From the IMG/VR virus record IMGVR_UViG_3300031997_000009, positions 1-63,570 of that record: a DNA stretch of 63,570 nucleotides; one strand, written 5' to 3'. Under the pieces are notes generated by a model that saw nothing but the letters and a program-made list of their open reading frames with translations, was not told the origin of the DNA and searched no databases. A program made the translations under genes and the position numbers. The stretch is from a virus. This document shows, piece by piece, positions 29,059 to 39,109 of the stretch (its first letter is position 1; each line of letters begins with the position of its first letter).

Positions 29059-32000
29059 TCACTGATTCCTTATGCTAAAAGGCTGTTCGCCTTCACCGGC
29101 CGGCGCGACCTCCGCCTGGGGCGCTTTCTTTTTCGGTATAATTCCCGTGCCGAGCTTGTTCATCTGTGCCGCCCAGGTGTTGAGAAAATCCGTCTGCTGG
29201 GCAATAGTCTTCTGCTCGGTAGCGGTGTCGCCACGCTCGCGTGCGGCCTTGGCAATCTTATTGAGGTTAGACATGGCAGTATTGACGTACCGCGTGAGAT
29301 TGTAGGCCATAATCTCGTTCTGGTTCTGGTCCAGGAAGGCCTTTGCGGCCTCGGTGTCTGATGCCGCCAGATCCGTATATTGCTCCCAATATGCCTGTAG
29401 CTCATCTTTCTTGCGGTAAAACATACCCTTGCTGGCGTTAGGAAGCGGAGCGCCTTTGATTCTGCGCCAGAAGGGGATCTCTCTGGTCGCAGGCAGCTCC
29501 GCGCCCGGGACTCCACGAGCATATTGCGCGGTCTTCCATCCCGAACTCACGCCCTTCATCAGAAAATCTCCAAGGCCACCGACCTGTTGTTTGATGAAGT
29601 AGTCAAACAGCTCGGGCGTAATGTCCACCATTCCAGGCCTGTACTTGCTCCCGCCCGTTATCTGGTTCAGCCTCTCCGCAACCGCTTTTGACTGCGCGCT
29701 CACGCCCTTGAAATACATCTGGCTCTCAGGTTTCCACTTCTCATACATCGCTCGTTCCGGGTACATGGGATTGCCGGCGAAATCGGTATTCAGGCGGTAG
29801 TCTTCGTACCAGCGAATAGCGGTTGGAAACATAGTCTGAGCGACATTACCGGAACCGAGCGGATTGAACGATCCCACGATATTAGAAAGAATGTTGGCGG
29901 TAGCCTGTTCGGGCTTCGTCACGCCCCTGGTCATGGACTCAAAAAGCACGCCCGTGGCATAGAATACGCCGAAGTTGAACGGAAGCGGAATCTTATAATA
30001 GGTTCCGTCGGCCTTGGGGATAATCCAGTTCCGGGTGCGGGTAAAGAGCGGTATCTTCTCGTAGTTCTCGTCACCCATCATCATCCGGCCCCACTCCGCG
30101 AAACCCACGCCCATCGTGCCCAGGCCCACGGTAAAGGCTACGCCCTTCGGCGTTTTGAGGATTTGTAGTGCGCGGCGGTTTCCCTGCATGGCCGCATTCG
30201 CGAACATATACAGAGCGTTGAATGTCGCGCCCCATTCGCCCTTGCGGTTGAAGTTGACGGTGAGATTCTTCGCGACCTGGGCCGCGCGTTCGGGTGAGTA
30301 CCCGTGCTCGCGCATGACCTTGAAACAGGACAAGCGCGTTCCGTTTTCGACCGCGGAGTTCATAACGTCTACAAAGTCTTTGACGCCGAAGACAAACTTC
30401 TTGAGGTTGTTCATGGCGCTCTTATCCATGGAGTTGATTTCGCTTACAAAGCGCTTCTGCACAGACTCGAGATCGTTGAAGTTCACGAACTCGACCGTGC
30501 CCCCGTGCTCGCTGAATTCGCGTGCCCACTTCTGCGCATCCGTGATTCCGGACTCCCCTATCATCTTCAGGATCCACTTTCCCGCCACATCCTTTTCCTT
30601 GAACAGATGTCCGTACATACCCTTCATCATCCTCGGCACGCCAAAGGCTATCTGCGCCGCCATCGCCGCGCTGTGCTCGGACGTGATGTTAATCATAGCC
30701 TCCTGTAAGTCACGCTGGAAGTTGGAGATGATGAATTCGGGACTCCATCGCGTGATCATGCCCGCGAGGAAGCGGTTGTACGCACCCGCGGTCCTGACGA
30801 TTTTAGCGAAAGTGCTGTCGTTCATGGTGCCCATGTTCTTCATCGCGTTCGCCAGCGCGTCGTCGTTTATGCGGATAATATTGTCTTCGCCGTTGACCTT
30901 AACAACCACGACATTGGAGGCGCGCTTCCAGTTCGGGGTGACAATTTCCCAGACCTTGTTGTTGGGGCTTTCCATCACCAGGCCCAGAAAGGCGCGCCCG
31001 ACCTCATTCCTGTGCGCAGTAATGATGTCTTTCTGAATCTGGGTGAGAATGTTGGCGATTATGTTATCGGCATTGGCCATGGTCTCGCGCCCCATCGCCG
31101 TCTTAGGCTTGTAGCTGACGCTAAACCCCTTGGCTCCGCCGATAGGGCGGAACTCGGCTTCGAGATCCTTAATCTGCTCTGCCGTAAGCCCCTTCATTCC
31201 CAGCATCTGCGCGTCCTCGGACTCCTGGAAGCCCTTGAGCGGGACGTAGTTTTTCCATGCCCGGTTCCAGCCTTTGATTGTTTCCGCGCTCACGAGGCCA
31301 TACTTTTGCAGGACGTATTCGTGGTAAGTGTTGATGTTCTTGACCATCTTCTCGATTTTGTACAGCTGCGCGAGCTTCTCCGGATGTACGCTCATTTGTT
31401 TGATTATGGCGTCGGCAATAACATCGAACATACCCGAGGAGGGGTTAAGCTGCTCAATGCCATTGAAGAGAACTTTCTGCGCGAACACAGGGTTAATCTT
31501 GGCGCCACTGGCGTTGCGCTCTTTTGCGTGTCGGGCATAGAGCCAAATCCCGATTTCGCGCACGTTCATGCCCGAATCGTGAATAGCTCTTTCGAGTGGT
31601 AACACGTAGTTGACGCGGAAGGAATCGAGCATGGCCTTGGTCTTGCCGTGCATTATCTCCTGTTTCAGATACGCGTCAAAGGCCTCAGGGATCTTCCGCA
31701 CCTGCTGAATCGCCTTCTGGACAAACCCAAGGCGAGCGAACTCGTCAACAGTCTTGCGCTTAAACCACTCGCGAATGCCCTCGCCCGCGACCGTGAAGGA
31801 CTCGTACGCGCCTTCAGGGCTCATGGGGTCGGCGGGAGGGGGCTTGGGAATTAGGGCGCCGCCGGCAGGAGGCGGGGCCTCCGCACCCTTGCGGCCGTAG
31901 ATATGCTCCTCGGCCCTGCGCACGCGCTCCTGTTCCGGGATCTCCTCGGCAGGCTTCGCCGCCTCATCAATCGGCATGGGCTTTTCTTTCGCGAACAACG

Positions 32001-35000
32001 GCTGTCCCTCATACAAGACCTTATCTCTCATCGCCGGCGTGATGTCGAAAGCGGGCTGGTTTTCATGAACGCCCTTGTCCGCAAAGTCACCCTCCTCGTG
32101 AGCCCTTCCTCGTGCCTCGTAGGGAATGTTTATTTTTCCTACTTTCCCACCGCCGAGCCTTCTTAATATGTCGTCGGCTACCTGGGGAAGCATCTCGTCA
32201 TAGAATCTTATGAACCCCTTGCCGCCTACGGTCAAGCCTTTTCCGGTGATCTCTCCCGACTCCTTTCCCATTATCTCAGCGGCGTTGGCTTTATTGGATA
32301 GGAGTTCGGACAGGGGCTTGCCGATCCATTCGTTATTGCCCGATGAACTGTCCAAAATTTTACCCTCACTATCTACATAAACCCTCACTTCACCTGATCG
32401 CTTGGTGTCGAGAATAACCTTTTTTACCGCGAGCAGTCTCGGATGTTCAATTCCTGGACCTGCTGCCAATGCGTTATCGTACTTCCCCCACCTTACTCCA
32501 TTAAGCACCGATCTCATGCTTTTCGACCATCTCGCCACTTGCTGTATGCCAGTCGTCCACGCAACCCTATCCATCCCCCGTTCCGCCGCATAGCGTATGG
32601 CGCGTTTCAAGGCGAGACCAACCCATGCCTTCGTATTCGTAACAAAGGGGCCGCGAGAAACGCCGGTACTTACCAATTCCCGAAAATGATCCGCGGCATC
32701 AGTTACATCGTTTTGTGCTTGATGATACTCGTTTCTTGCAAGAAATTCCTTTCTCGCATCAGATTTTTCGCCCCGCTTTAGGGCTTCCGAGATGGCGTCC
32801 AGCTCGCGGGCTGCAACAGCAAATCTTTCTTCCGCTCTTTTAAGCGTGGCCTGGGCGGTTTCGATGGCGATCCTGTCGTATTTTCCGCCTTCTTTCCTGT
32901 AGCTCTGTCCCCAATCGCTTTGGATTTCTTCAAGAAACAAAACCTTTTTGCCTTCGGCATCCACGCGCTCGTTGAAGCGTATCCACGCAAGCACATTCTT
33001 AATTTCAGGATAATGCGGGCCAGCGGCCAATTCCGGGCCCGGAAGCGAAATAGCCAGCTCGCCGTAATTTTCTCCGCCGGGAAGGCGCCATAATGGGCTC
33101 ATGTATTGGGGTACTGTTCCAGGGTAGTTTCGTTCTCGAATATAATTGTCAATGGTTTCTTGGGGAAGAATGTCAACCATCCTTCCGTTAAAATTCAGCC
33201 TGAGTTTTGTTGGCTCAAAATCAGACGGCCGTGTCTGCCATAAGTTACCCAGCGGGTCGGTAAAAGACCGTTCTCCATCGGCAGGCCCCTCCCATGGAAT
33301 ATCCATTTTTCTAACGGCGAGCATCGTGGTTTCTTCGGGCTTTGGAACGCCGGGCCCTATTTTGTCTTTGTCGTACTTCCCGTCCAGGTATTCGATTATG
33401 GTATTGCGCTCTACCGGCGCCTCGTCCACAAGCTCAAGAAATTCCTTGATCCCCGACCATTCGATCTCGTCTTGTTTGATGCCGAGCTTGCCCTTGTTAC
33501 TGTCGAGCCATTGGATCCATTGTTTGCCCTTGAGATTGTCGAATCTGGCGGGAGCATTCTCGAATGCGCGCTTGAGAACGGAGTAGAACGTGGGGGCGGT
33601 AGGACCCCCACCTTCGCGAGCGTACCGGGTCGTGGCTTTTTCACGCTCGTTCTTGTTCTTGAGCCGGCCCAGGACATCGCGAATTATGGCATCAATCTCC
33701 TCTGTCCGCGTGTACTCGGTGAGCCCAAAACGCTGCAGCAGGCGCTTAAAGAAGGCGCGGATCATTCCCTTGACCGTGACGTTGGCCTTGGTGTAGCTGC
33801 GGGCGTCGTAGCGTTCGATCTGCTTGGCTATCCACTCGTCCATGAGCACGTCGGGGGTGGCGTCACGGTAGGTATGGAATACCTGCACGCGCTCGATATA
33901 ATCCCGCAACTCCTTGCTCTTGAGCCAATTCTCTTTGTACTTTGATTTCAGTTCTTCCGTTATCCGGTTCAAGGGCGTGTCCTGAAAATACTTGCGGTCT
34001 TCCTCGAACAGGCGCTTGATGACGTCGTGGATCCTGGGGTCGGAACGGATTAAGGGAGAAGCGCCGAAGTGTCCTGCTATTTCATGGACGAGGATGCGCC
34101 GGAGCTCGGATGCGGGCAGGCGCGAACTGATGGTGACACGGGCTCGTCCGTCTGCGCCCATGAAGATTTCGGCCTGGGCGTCAGGTGGAAGACGGCCCTC
34201 GGTATCGAGAACGATATCGAGATTTTCCGGCTTATAGTGCCCGAAGTAGTCTTCGAGAACGGTCGCTGTTACCTTGGATACTATTTCTGGCGCTCGCCCC
34301 ACGGCCGTAGAAGGACGGGGGCGGGGCGCGCCCACTACCAGACGGTTGCGCCTGGACAGACGCCATTGTCCAACATCAGTATTGGGCAAGACCTTCTTCA
34401 GGTCCGCCATCAGCGAGTTCCAATCGTCGGCGCTGACCTCTTCCATGTCGCCGTCGGGGTTGTCCCTCTTCATCTCCGCGCGCCGGCGGGCCGCCTCCTC
34501 GTTTTTGTTCGTAATCTCGCGCCGGGCATCGTCCTCACTCTCCCATTCCAGGTCCTGCTGCTCGTCCCGGAGGCGCTTTACTTCTTTCCTTATCGCGGCT
34601 TCGGTAATTTTCTCTTTTCTGGCCGTAAGCGTGGCACGGGCCCGGGCCTGGAGCTCGGAGTCGGTGACGACGATGTTGTCTGCCCTGATTTTTTCCACTT
34701 CCCTGGCAATGTCGGCCTCGCTGATGCTTTTCTTCTTCGACACCCCGCCCCTGGCCGCGACATCGCGACGCCGAGCCTGAATTTGGTTGCGGGCCATCTG
34801 CTTGAGCTCGTTTTCGTCGGCGACGAAGACCCGGCGCTTGACCTTTTCCGCGGTCATGTAGCCGCCTTCGCCCTCGACGGCTATGCCCACCTGTGTAAAC
34901 ACCTTCTTCTGCGCAAGATAGTCTCGGACTTCGTAAGACTGTCCGGACTTGGTGTAACCGTCGTCGTGAAGCTGCTGCCTGATCCCGTCTACCTTCTGTT

Positions 35001-37368
35001 TGACGCCAAAATCGTCGATTTTTGAATCAAAACCGGCATCCTCGTACTTCTTTATCACCGCCGCCAGCTGCTGTGGCTCCCACATCTCGCGGTTGGCCTC
35101 GGCCTTGTCGATTTCGCGCACGAGCGCGTTCATGGCCTGAGCCTCTTCTGGCGTTTTCAGCGTAAAAACAGCCATTCTCTCTTCTGCCGTCCTCGGTTTG
35201 TATCCAAGTGCAACAGCATCTCGGTAATTCTGCTTTTCGGCCTCGTCTTTCAGGACTTCCCGTTCCTTCTGCGCCTCAGTTTTCTGTTTTTTCTTCTTAA
35301 TTTCGACCTTTTCCTTCTTAACCGCGGGCCGGCTCTCATCGGGTATGGTCGGGGCCATGGCCGCGACAGCTTTGATGGCCTCTGGCGACATCGGATCCGA
35401 GTTCACGAGCTCCTCGACTTCGTCGGGCGTGAGCTCTTCGGGCTTTTTCGCTACCCGCTTCGGAGGGACTGCGGCTTCCCCTTCCTTGGGGGTTACGGCA
35501 GGCGCAGGCGGGGGCGCAGGGGGTGGAACGGGGGGTGTGGCGGGTCTTTCCTCGGCTTTTGGGGCCTCGGCGATTTTAGGGGCCTCTGGAGCGGCCGGGG
35601 CTGCAGGGGCAGGCGGAGGCGGTACGGCAGTTTTTGCCTCTTCAGCGGCCTTGGCCTTGGCGGCTTCGGCTTTGGCATCGGCATCGCGCCGGCGATTCTT
35701 AACCTCCTCCACGACCACGCCCTTGTCGCCCTCGTGCAAATCCTCAAAAACGTACTTGGAGGGGTCGCGTTCGACCGCGTCCACGTACTCGCTCGCGGTA
35801 AGTTTAAGATCTTTGAGCGAATGCCGTTCCCGTGGTTTCGGCAGCAGGCCCGCGACTTCGGCAGCCTTTCTCACTCCCCTGCTCACTAAGCCTTCGGGTA
35901 CGCCCCTTATCGCTCCCGGGACCATGCCCATGGCAAAACCCGCGAGAGTGGCGTCGATTCCGTTTCTGACCATCTGGTTCCAGGTCAGGCCCGGGTTCAC
36001 GCCCGTGACCTTGTCGATGAGGTTCTGGCCCATGGTCATGCCGAGCATGGTCGCGGCCGCATTCCTGCCCTCTCCGAGCGCGTGCTTGGACATATTCACA
36101 AGCACGCCCGATACCATCTTCTCCGCAGCCTCTTTCCCGACGGCGGCGCTTGTGGCCTTGAACGCGAGAGCGAGGCGGTTGAATATCCCACCCATTCCAA
36201 CGGTCATAAAGACTGTCTCGACGGCGCCCTTTCCGAATGCCGCGAAATCGGCAATGGTCTCGTCCGGCAGTTTCTCGCCTCCGATAACGCGCTTGAGATA
36301 TTCTTCCTGGCTCTCACCCATCCTCGATACGCCAAGAACCGCGCCCGGAACCAGCATTGGTATCTTCAGGGCCGCGGATGCGGCAAAGCCCACCAGAAGA
36401 GGTATGGATTGCAAGGTCTCGAGTGTGAGAAGTTTTCCGGCTTCCGCTATCTCTCCTTTTTGAATCAGGCTCGATGCGGTCTCGTTGCCGAAGCGCTGCT
36501 CGATAATGTTGTTTTTGGCCTCGACATCGCTCAAGAACTTGTAAACAGGGTTCTCGTCCGCTGTCGGAGGCGTGATCTTTGTTGGAAGATCCGTGCCGAA
36601 ACTGTCATTTATGCCGGCGTTTACGGAGCTAACAGTGATCCACAGGGCCTTGTTGAGCTCGTGTCCGACCATGGCTCCGGATTTAAGCCACGACGCCGTG
36701 CCAGCAGTAAGCACGCCTTTAACGCTCTTCCATGTCCCCGGGGCTTCCACCGGAGTTTCTTTCTCGGGTTCGGCGGCAGGCTTCGTTTCAAGCGCGGCAG
36801 GCTCGGGCTTTTCTTCAATGGGCGCGCCCTCGAAGTCGAGCTTCATGGGTTCGGGCCTGTATTCGGCCACAACCTCCTGCAACGGTCGCCCCGTAGCCAG
36901 GTATGCCGCACGCTTCGCCCTATCGGTTCGGAGGAGTTCGGGTTCGGCGGGAGGTATGGGGGTTTTAACGCCCAGGCCTGGAGCCGAGGGCGCGATTGAG
37001 GTGGGTGGAGCCTCGTGGACTTTAAAACCTCTTACGTCAACGAGTTCGCGCTTTGGAGGCAGAGGCGGAGCCTCGGCAATCCTTTTCTCCCAATCGGGAG
37101 TGATGTCGATCTTGGGGGCAGCCGCGAGTTCTTCCTGGCGCTTGACCTCCGCCTCCCGTTGCTGCAGTTCCGCGACCGGAAGGCCGAGTATGCCGGCCTC
37201 GAGTTCGGGCGTGTAGGTGGGCGGCGGGGCTTGGAAAGCGGCAGCAAGCTGTTCGAGCGTGGCCCCGTCTCTGATGGCGGCGTCGGTGTCGAAATAAGTG
37301 CCAAGAAAATCTTTTATCTGGCTGTCGCTGGCACCATCTCTCCTCGCCGATTCTATATCAAAAGGCAT
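29059..37368 (-). CDS. Giant polyvalent internal virion protein, 2769 aa
   Basis: The N-terminus (FDIESARRDGASDSQIKDFL) is typical of polyvalent phage proteins. Hydrophobic, amphipathic helices lie around 320-500, Pro/Ala linkers around 580-680 and charged coiled coils around 690-1010. VHEIAGHF near residue 1094 is a zincin-type metallopeptidase motif. WSGIKEFLE (about 1305) and EEIQSDWGQ (about 1482) belong to blocks seen in other large polyvalent proteins. The last third, with NFQRDLQEAMIN (about 2210) and TRTRNWIIPKADGTYYKIPL (about 2440), resembles the C-terminal polyvalent-associated domain LPD38. Such proteins are packaged and ejected with DNA and act early in the host. One gene is 13 percent of the genome. 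Confidence 0.75.
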   Translation of the reverse strand: MPFDIESARRDGASDSQIKDFLGTYFDTDAAIRDGATLEQLAAAFQAPPPTYTPELEAGILGLPVAELQQREAEVKRQEELAAAPKIDITPDWEKRIAEAPPLPPKRELVDVRGFKVHEAPPTSIAPSAPGLGVKTPIPPAEPELLRTDRAKRAAYLATGRPLQEVVAEYRPEPMKLDFEGAPIEEKPEPAALETKPAAEPEKETPVEAPGTWKSVKGVLTAGTASWLKSGAMVGHELNKALWITVSSVNAGINDSFGTDLPTKITPPTADENPVYKFLSDVEAKNNIIEQRFGNETASSLIQKGEIAEAGKLLTLETLQSIPLLVGFAASAALKIPMLVPGAVLGVSRMGESQEEYLKRVIGGEKLPDETIADFAAFGKGAVETVFMTVGMGGIFNRLALAFKATSAAVGKEAAEKMVSGVLVNMSKHALGEGRNAAATMLGMTMGQNLIDKVTGVNPGLTWNQMVRNGIDATLAGFAMGMVPGAIRGVPEGLVSRGVRKAAEVAGLLPKPRERHSLKDLKLTASEYVDAVERDPSKYVFEDLHEGDKGVVVEEVKNRRRDADAKAEAAKAKAAEEAKTAVPPPPAPAAPAAPEAPKIAEAPKAEERPATPPVPPPAPPPAPAVTPKEGEAAVPPKRVAKKPEELTPDEVEELVNSDPMSPEAIKAVAAMAPTIPDESRPAVKKEKVEIKKKKQKTEAQKEREVLKDEAEKQNYRDAVALGYKPRTAEERMAVFTLKTPEEAQAMNALVREIDKAEANREMWEPQQLAAVIKKYEDAGFDSKIDDFGVKQKVDGIRQQLHDDGYTKSGQSYEVRDYLAQKKVFTQVGIAVEGEGGYMTAEKVKRRVFVADENELKQMARNQIQARRRDVAARGGVSKKKSISEADIAREVEKIRADNIVVTDSELQARARATLTARKEKITEAAIRKEVKRLRDEQQDLEWESEDDARREITNKNEEAARRRAEMKRDNPDGDMEEVSADDWNSLMADLKKVLPNTDVGQWRLSRRNRLVVGAPRPRPSTAVGRAPEIVSKVTATVLEDYFGHYKPENLDIVLDTEGRLPPDAQAEIFMGADGRARVTISSRLPASELRRILVHEIAGHFGASPLIRSDPRIHDVIKRLFEEDRKYFQDTPLNRITEELKSKYKENWLKSKELRDYIERVQVFHTYRDATPDVLMDEWIAKQIERYDARSYTKANVTVKGMIRAFFKRLLQRFGLTEYTRTEEIDAIIRDVLGRLKNKNEREKATTRYAREGGGPTAPTFYSVLKRAFENAPARFDNLKGKQWIQWLDSNKGKLGIKQDEIEWSGIKEFLELVDEAPVERNTIIEYLDGKYDKDKIGPGVPKPEETTMLAVRKMDIPWEGPADGERSFTDPLGNLWQTRPSDFEPTKLRLNFNGRMVDILPQETIDNYIRERNYPGTVPQYMSPLWRLPGGENYGELAISLPGPELAAGPHYPEIKNVLAWIRFNERVDAEGKKVLFLEEIQSDWGQSYRKEGGKYDRIAIETAQATLKRAEERFAVAARELDAISEALKRGEKSDARKEFLARNEYHQAQNDVTDAADHFRELVSTGVSRGPFVTNTKAWVGLALKRAIRYAAERGMDRVAWTTGIQQVARWSKSMRSVLNGVRWGKYDNALAAGPGIEHPRLLAVKKVILDTKRSGEVRVYVDSEGKILDSSSGNNEWIGKPLSELLSNKANAAEIMGKESGEITGKGLTVGGKGFIRFYDEMLPQVADDILRRLGGGKVGKINIPYEARGRAHEEGDFADKGVHENQPAFDITPAMRDKVLYEGQPLFAKEKPMPIDEAAKPAEEIPEQERVRRAEEHIYGRKGAEAPPPAGGALIPKPPPADPMSPEGAYESFTVAGEGIREWFKRKTVDEFARLGFVQKAIQQVRKIPEAFDAYLKQEIMHGKTKAMLDSFRVNYVLPLERAIHDSGMNVREIGIWLYARHAKERNASGAKINPVFAQKVLFNGIEQLNPSSGMFDVIADAIIKQMSVHPEKLAQLYKIEKMVKNINTYHEYVLQKYGLVSAETIKGWNRAWKNYVPLKGFQESEDAQMLGMKGLTAEQIKDLEAEFRPIGGAKGFSVSYKPKTAMGRETMANADNIIANILTQIQKDIITAHRNEVGRAFLGLVMESPNNKVWEIVTPNWKRASNVVVVKVNGEDNIIRINDDALANAMKNMGTMNDSTFAKIVRTAGAYNRFLAGMITRWSPEFIISNFQRDLQEAMINITSEHSAAMAAQIAFGVPRMMKGMYGHLFKEKDVAGKWILKMIGESGITDAQKWAREFSEHGGTVEFVNFNDLESVQKRFVSEINSMDKSAMNNLKKFVFGVKDFVDVMNSAVENGTRLSCFKVMREHGYSPERAAQVAKNLTVNFNRKGEWGATFNALYMFANAAMQGNRRALQILKTPKGVAFTVGLGTMGVGFAEWGRMMMGDENYEKIPLFTRTRNWIIPKADGTYYKIPLPFNFGVFYATGVLFESMTRGVTKPEQATANILSNIVGSFNPLGSGNVAQTMFPTAIRWYEDYRLNTDFAGNPMYPERAMYEKWKPESQMYFKGVSAQSKAVAERLNQITGGSKYRPGMVDITPELFDYFIKQQVGGLGDFLMKGVSSGWKTAQYARGVPGAELPATREIPFWRRIKGAPLPNASKGMFYRKKDELQAYWEQYTDLAASDTEAAKAFLDQNQNEIMAYNLTRYVNTAMSNLNKIAKAARERGDTATEQKTIAQQTDFLNTWAAQMNKLGTGIIPKKKAPQAEVAPAGEGEQPFSIRNQ

Positions 37369-38424
37369 TTATGGTTTCCCGATAACGTATTTGCTCATGT
37401 CCAAAGGCGCGGCCGCTCCGGCTCCGAGCTTATTAATCGCGCTCAACAATGACGCGCCACGATAGATTCCCTGCTGCATCCGGTATTGGTCCAGGTCCGC
37501 GGCGAGGGTGTGAATTTTTTTGTCGATATCCGTGATGCTCTTGTTGATGGCGTCGTCGTCGCCCTTGAGTTCGGCCCACGTCCACGTCTCCATGGACATT
37601 GGGCTCTTTGCTTTTCCGAGCTTACTCTTGAGGGCGAGCTTGGACTGCTGCAGGTCATTTTTTTCCTTGATGAGATTCCTGACGTCGTCTTCTTTTGCGT
37701 CAGCAATTTTTTCCGCCTCCTGCTTGAGCTTCTCCCCCTGAAAGCCCGCTCCCGTTCCAGCAGCCTTAGCCCTGGCCTCGGCCTCTAAAGAAGGCGCGAC
37801 CTTGGCCTGTTCCACGCCCTCGCTTCCGAGATCAGAAGCCTGCACGCCCCTGCGCGCTGCCTCTGCCTTTATCTCTTCGAGTTTCCAACCCGGGTGCTCG
37901 GCCTGTATTTCGCCGTAAACCTTCAGCGCCGCCTGGCTGGCCGTGCCCTTGCGTTGCTGTTCCGCGGTCTTGGCCTGCTCCTCCTGCCTCTTCTCGCCCG
38001 CCTTCCCCTGCAAGGTCTCGGCTGCGGCCACCCGCTTCTCCAGATCCGCGAACATGGCCTTGGCACCGTCCTCGCTCGCGCCGAAGATCGCGGTCTCGAA
38101 CTGATCCTTATCGGGCAGAGCCACATTCAATTTCTCCGCCTGCGCGAATAAGCTCATGCCCACGCCCAGGTGCGCGAGACCCTTGCCGAACTCCTCCGCC
38201 GTGGTCTCCTGTTTCACCACCGGGGCCAGATGAGGCATTTTTTGGATTATTTCGTTTTTGGCCTTCAGCAACAGCTCTTCCTTGTTCTTGGCTTTTTCCC
38301 ATGCCGCGTAATCCTGTGTGGCCTTGTTTACTACCGCACCCGCGCCGACCATGGTTTCGGCGACTTTGCCGTAGGGGCCGGCGATGTCGATGGGCGCATA
38401 CGCCTGTTCGAGAGAAATGGGCAT
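37369..38424 (-). CDS. Putative internal virion protein, coiled coil, 351 aa
   Basis: The ATG at 38424 follows GGAGGTAATC; the longer frame overlaps the previous gene without a ribosome site. Almost the whole protein is Ala/Glu/Lys-rich helix with coiled-coil character and a Gly/Ala C-terminus. It lies between a hydrophobic-segment protein and the giant polyvalent protein, as ejection proteins do in T7- and P22-like phages. Assignment is by position and composition. Confidence 0.55.
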   Translation of the reverse strand: MPISLEQAYAPIDIAGPYGKVAETMVGAGAVVNKATQDYAAWEKAKNKEELLLKAKNEIIQKMPHLAPVVKQETTAEEFGKGLAHLGVGMSLFAQAEKLNVALPDKDQFETAIFGASEDGAKAMFADLEKRVAAAETLQGKAGEKRQEEQAKTAEQQRKGTASQAALKVYGEIQAEHPGWKLEEIKAEAARRGVQASDLGSEGVEQAKVAPSLEAEARAKAAGTGAGFQGEKLKQEAEKIADAKEDDVRNLIKEKNDLQQSKLALKSKLGKAKSPMSMETWTWAELKGDDDAINKSITDIDKKIHTLAADLDQYRMQQGIYRGASLLSAINKLGAGAAAPLDMSKYVIGKP

Positions 38425-38426
38425 GA

Positions 38427-39092
38427 TTACCTCCGATAAGTTTGAGCGAGTCCGTAGCGGGTCTTGGGGCTGCTGAAGTGATCCATCATCGACTGCATGA
38501 CCTGTAGCATCTTGTCCCACCTCATCGCCTCTTTCTGCATTCCCAACTGCGCCGTACCCATCTTTTCCGTGTACGCCTGCTGGCGAAGGCCCATGGTCTG
38601 CCCGAATTTCTGTGCCTGCGCCTGCTGCTGCTGCGTGATGTCCCACCTGCGCGTGCCTTCGGCCTCTTGCCTCTCATAGGCGGCCTGCGCCGCGGCCTGC
38701 GCAGCTTTATTGGCCTTCATCTGCTTGTTCGCAGCCCACCAGTTCATGATCAGAGCGCCCACGCCAGTGATGCCGGAAATGATATTGCCAACACCCGCAA
38801 GCGTGCTCCCTATTCCCGATGGCTTTTGTATCTGAGGAGTAGGCGCTTCCGGATACGCCCCGCCGGGCACGGGCACATCTTCCGGTTTCGCGTATGAGGC
38901 CATGGGGAAGCCGAGATTGAAGGAGCCGGTTCCGTACTGGCCCAATGCCGAGCCCTGGCCCTCAGGGTACTGGCCCAGGAACGATGTTCCGGTATCGCCA
39001 GCATTCGATTCCGGCTCGGCCCCCATGGCCAGCACGTCCCAGCCGGATCCGCCCCCATACTGATACCCTATCGGCGCAATCGCTTTTGTCAT
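38427..39092 (-). CDS. Putative internal (ejection) protein with hydrophobic segment, 221 aa
   Basis: The N-terminal half is Gly/Pro-rich; residues about 95-120 form a hydrophobic stretch (STLAGVGNIISGITGVGALI) and the rest is Gln/Ala-rich helix. This layout resembles membrane-penetrating ejection proteins such as T7 gp14 or P22 gp7. The ATG at 39092 follows AAAAGGAGAAGAT. Function inferred. Confidence 0.55.
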   Translation of the reverse strand: MTKAIAPIGYQYGGGSGWDVLAMGAEPESNAGDTGTSFLGQYPEGQGSALGQYGTGSFNLGFPMASYAKPEDVPVPGGAYPEAPTPQIQKPSGIGSTLAGVGNIISGITGVGALIMNWWAANKQMKANKAAQAAAQAAYERQEAEGTRRWDITQQQQAQAQKFGQTMGLRQQAYTEKMGTAQLGMQKEAMRWDKMLQVMQSMMDHFSSPKTRYGLAQTYRR

Positions 39093-39109
39093 ATCTTCTC
39101 CTTTTATTA

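Noticed and set aside
33146-37452. Several long plus-strand frames opposite the polyvalent gene
   Set aside because: They mirror codon bias of the real minus-strand gene, lack ribosome sites and show no domain.
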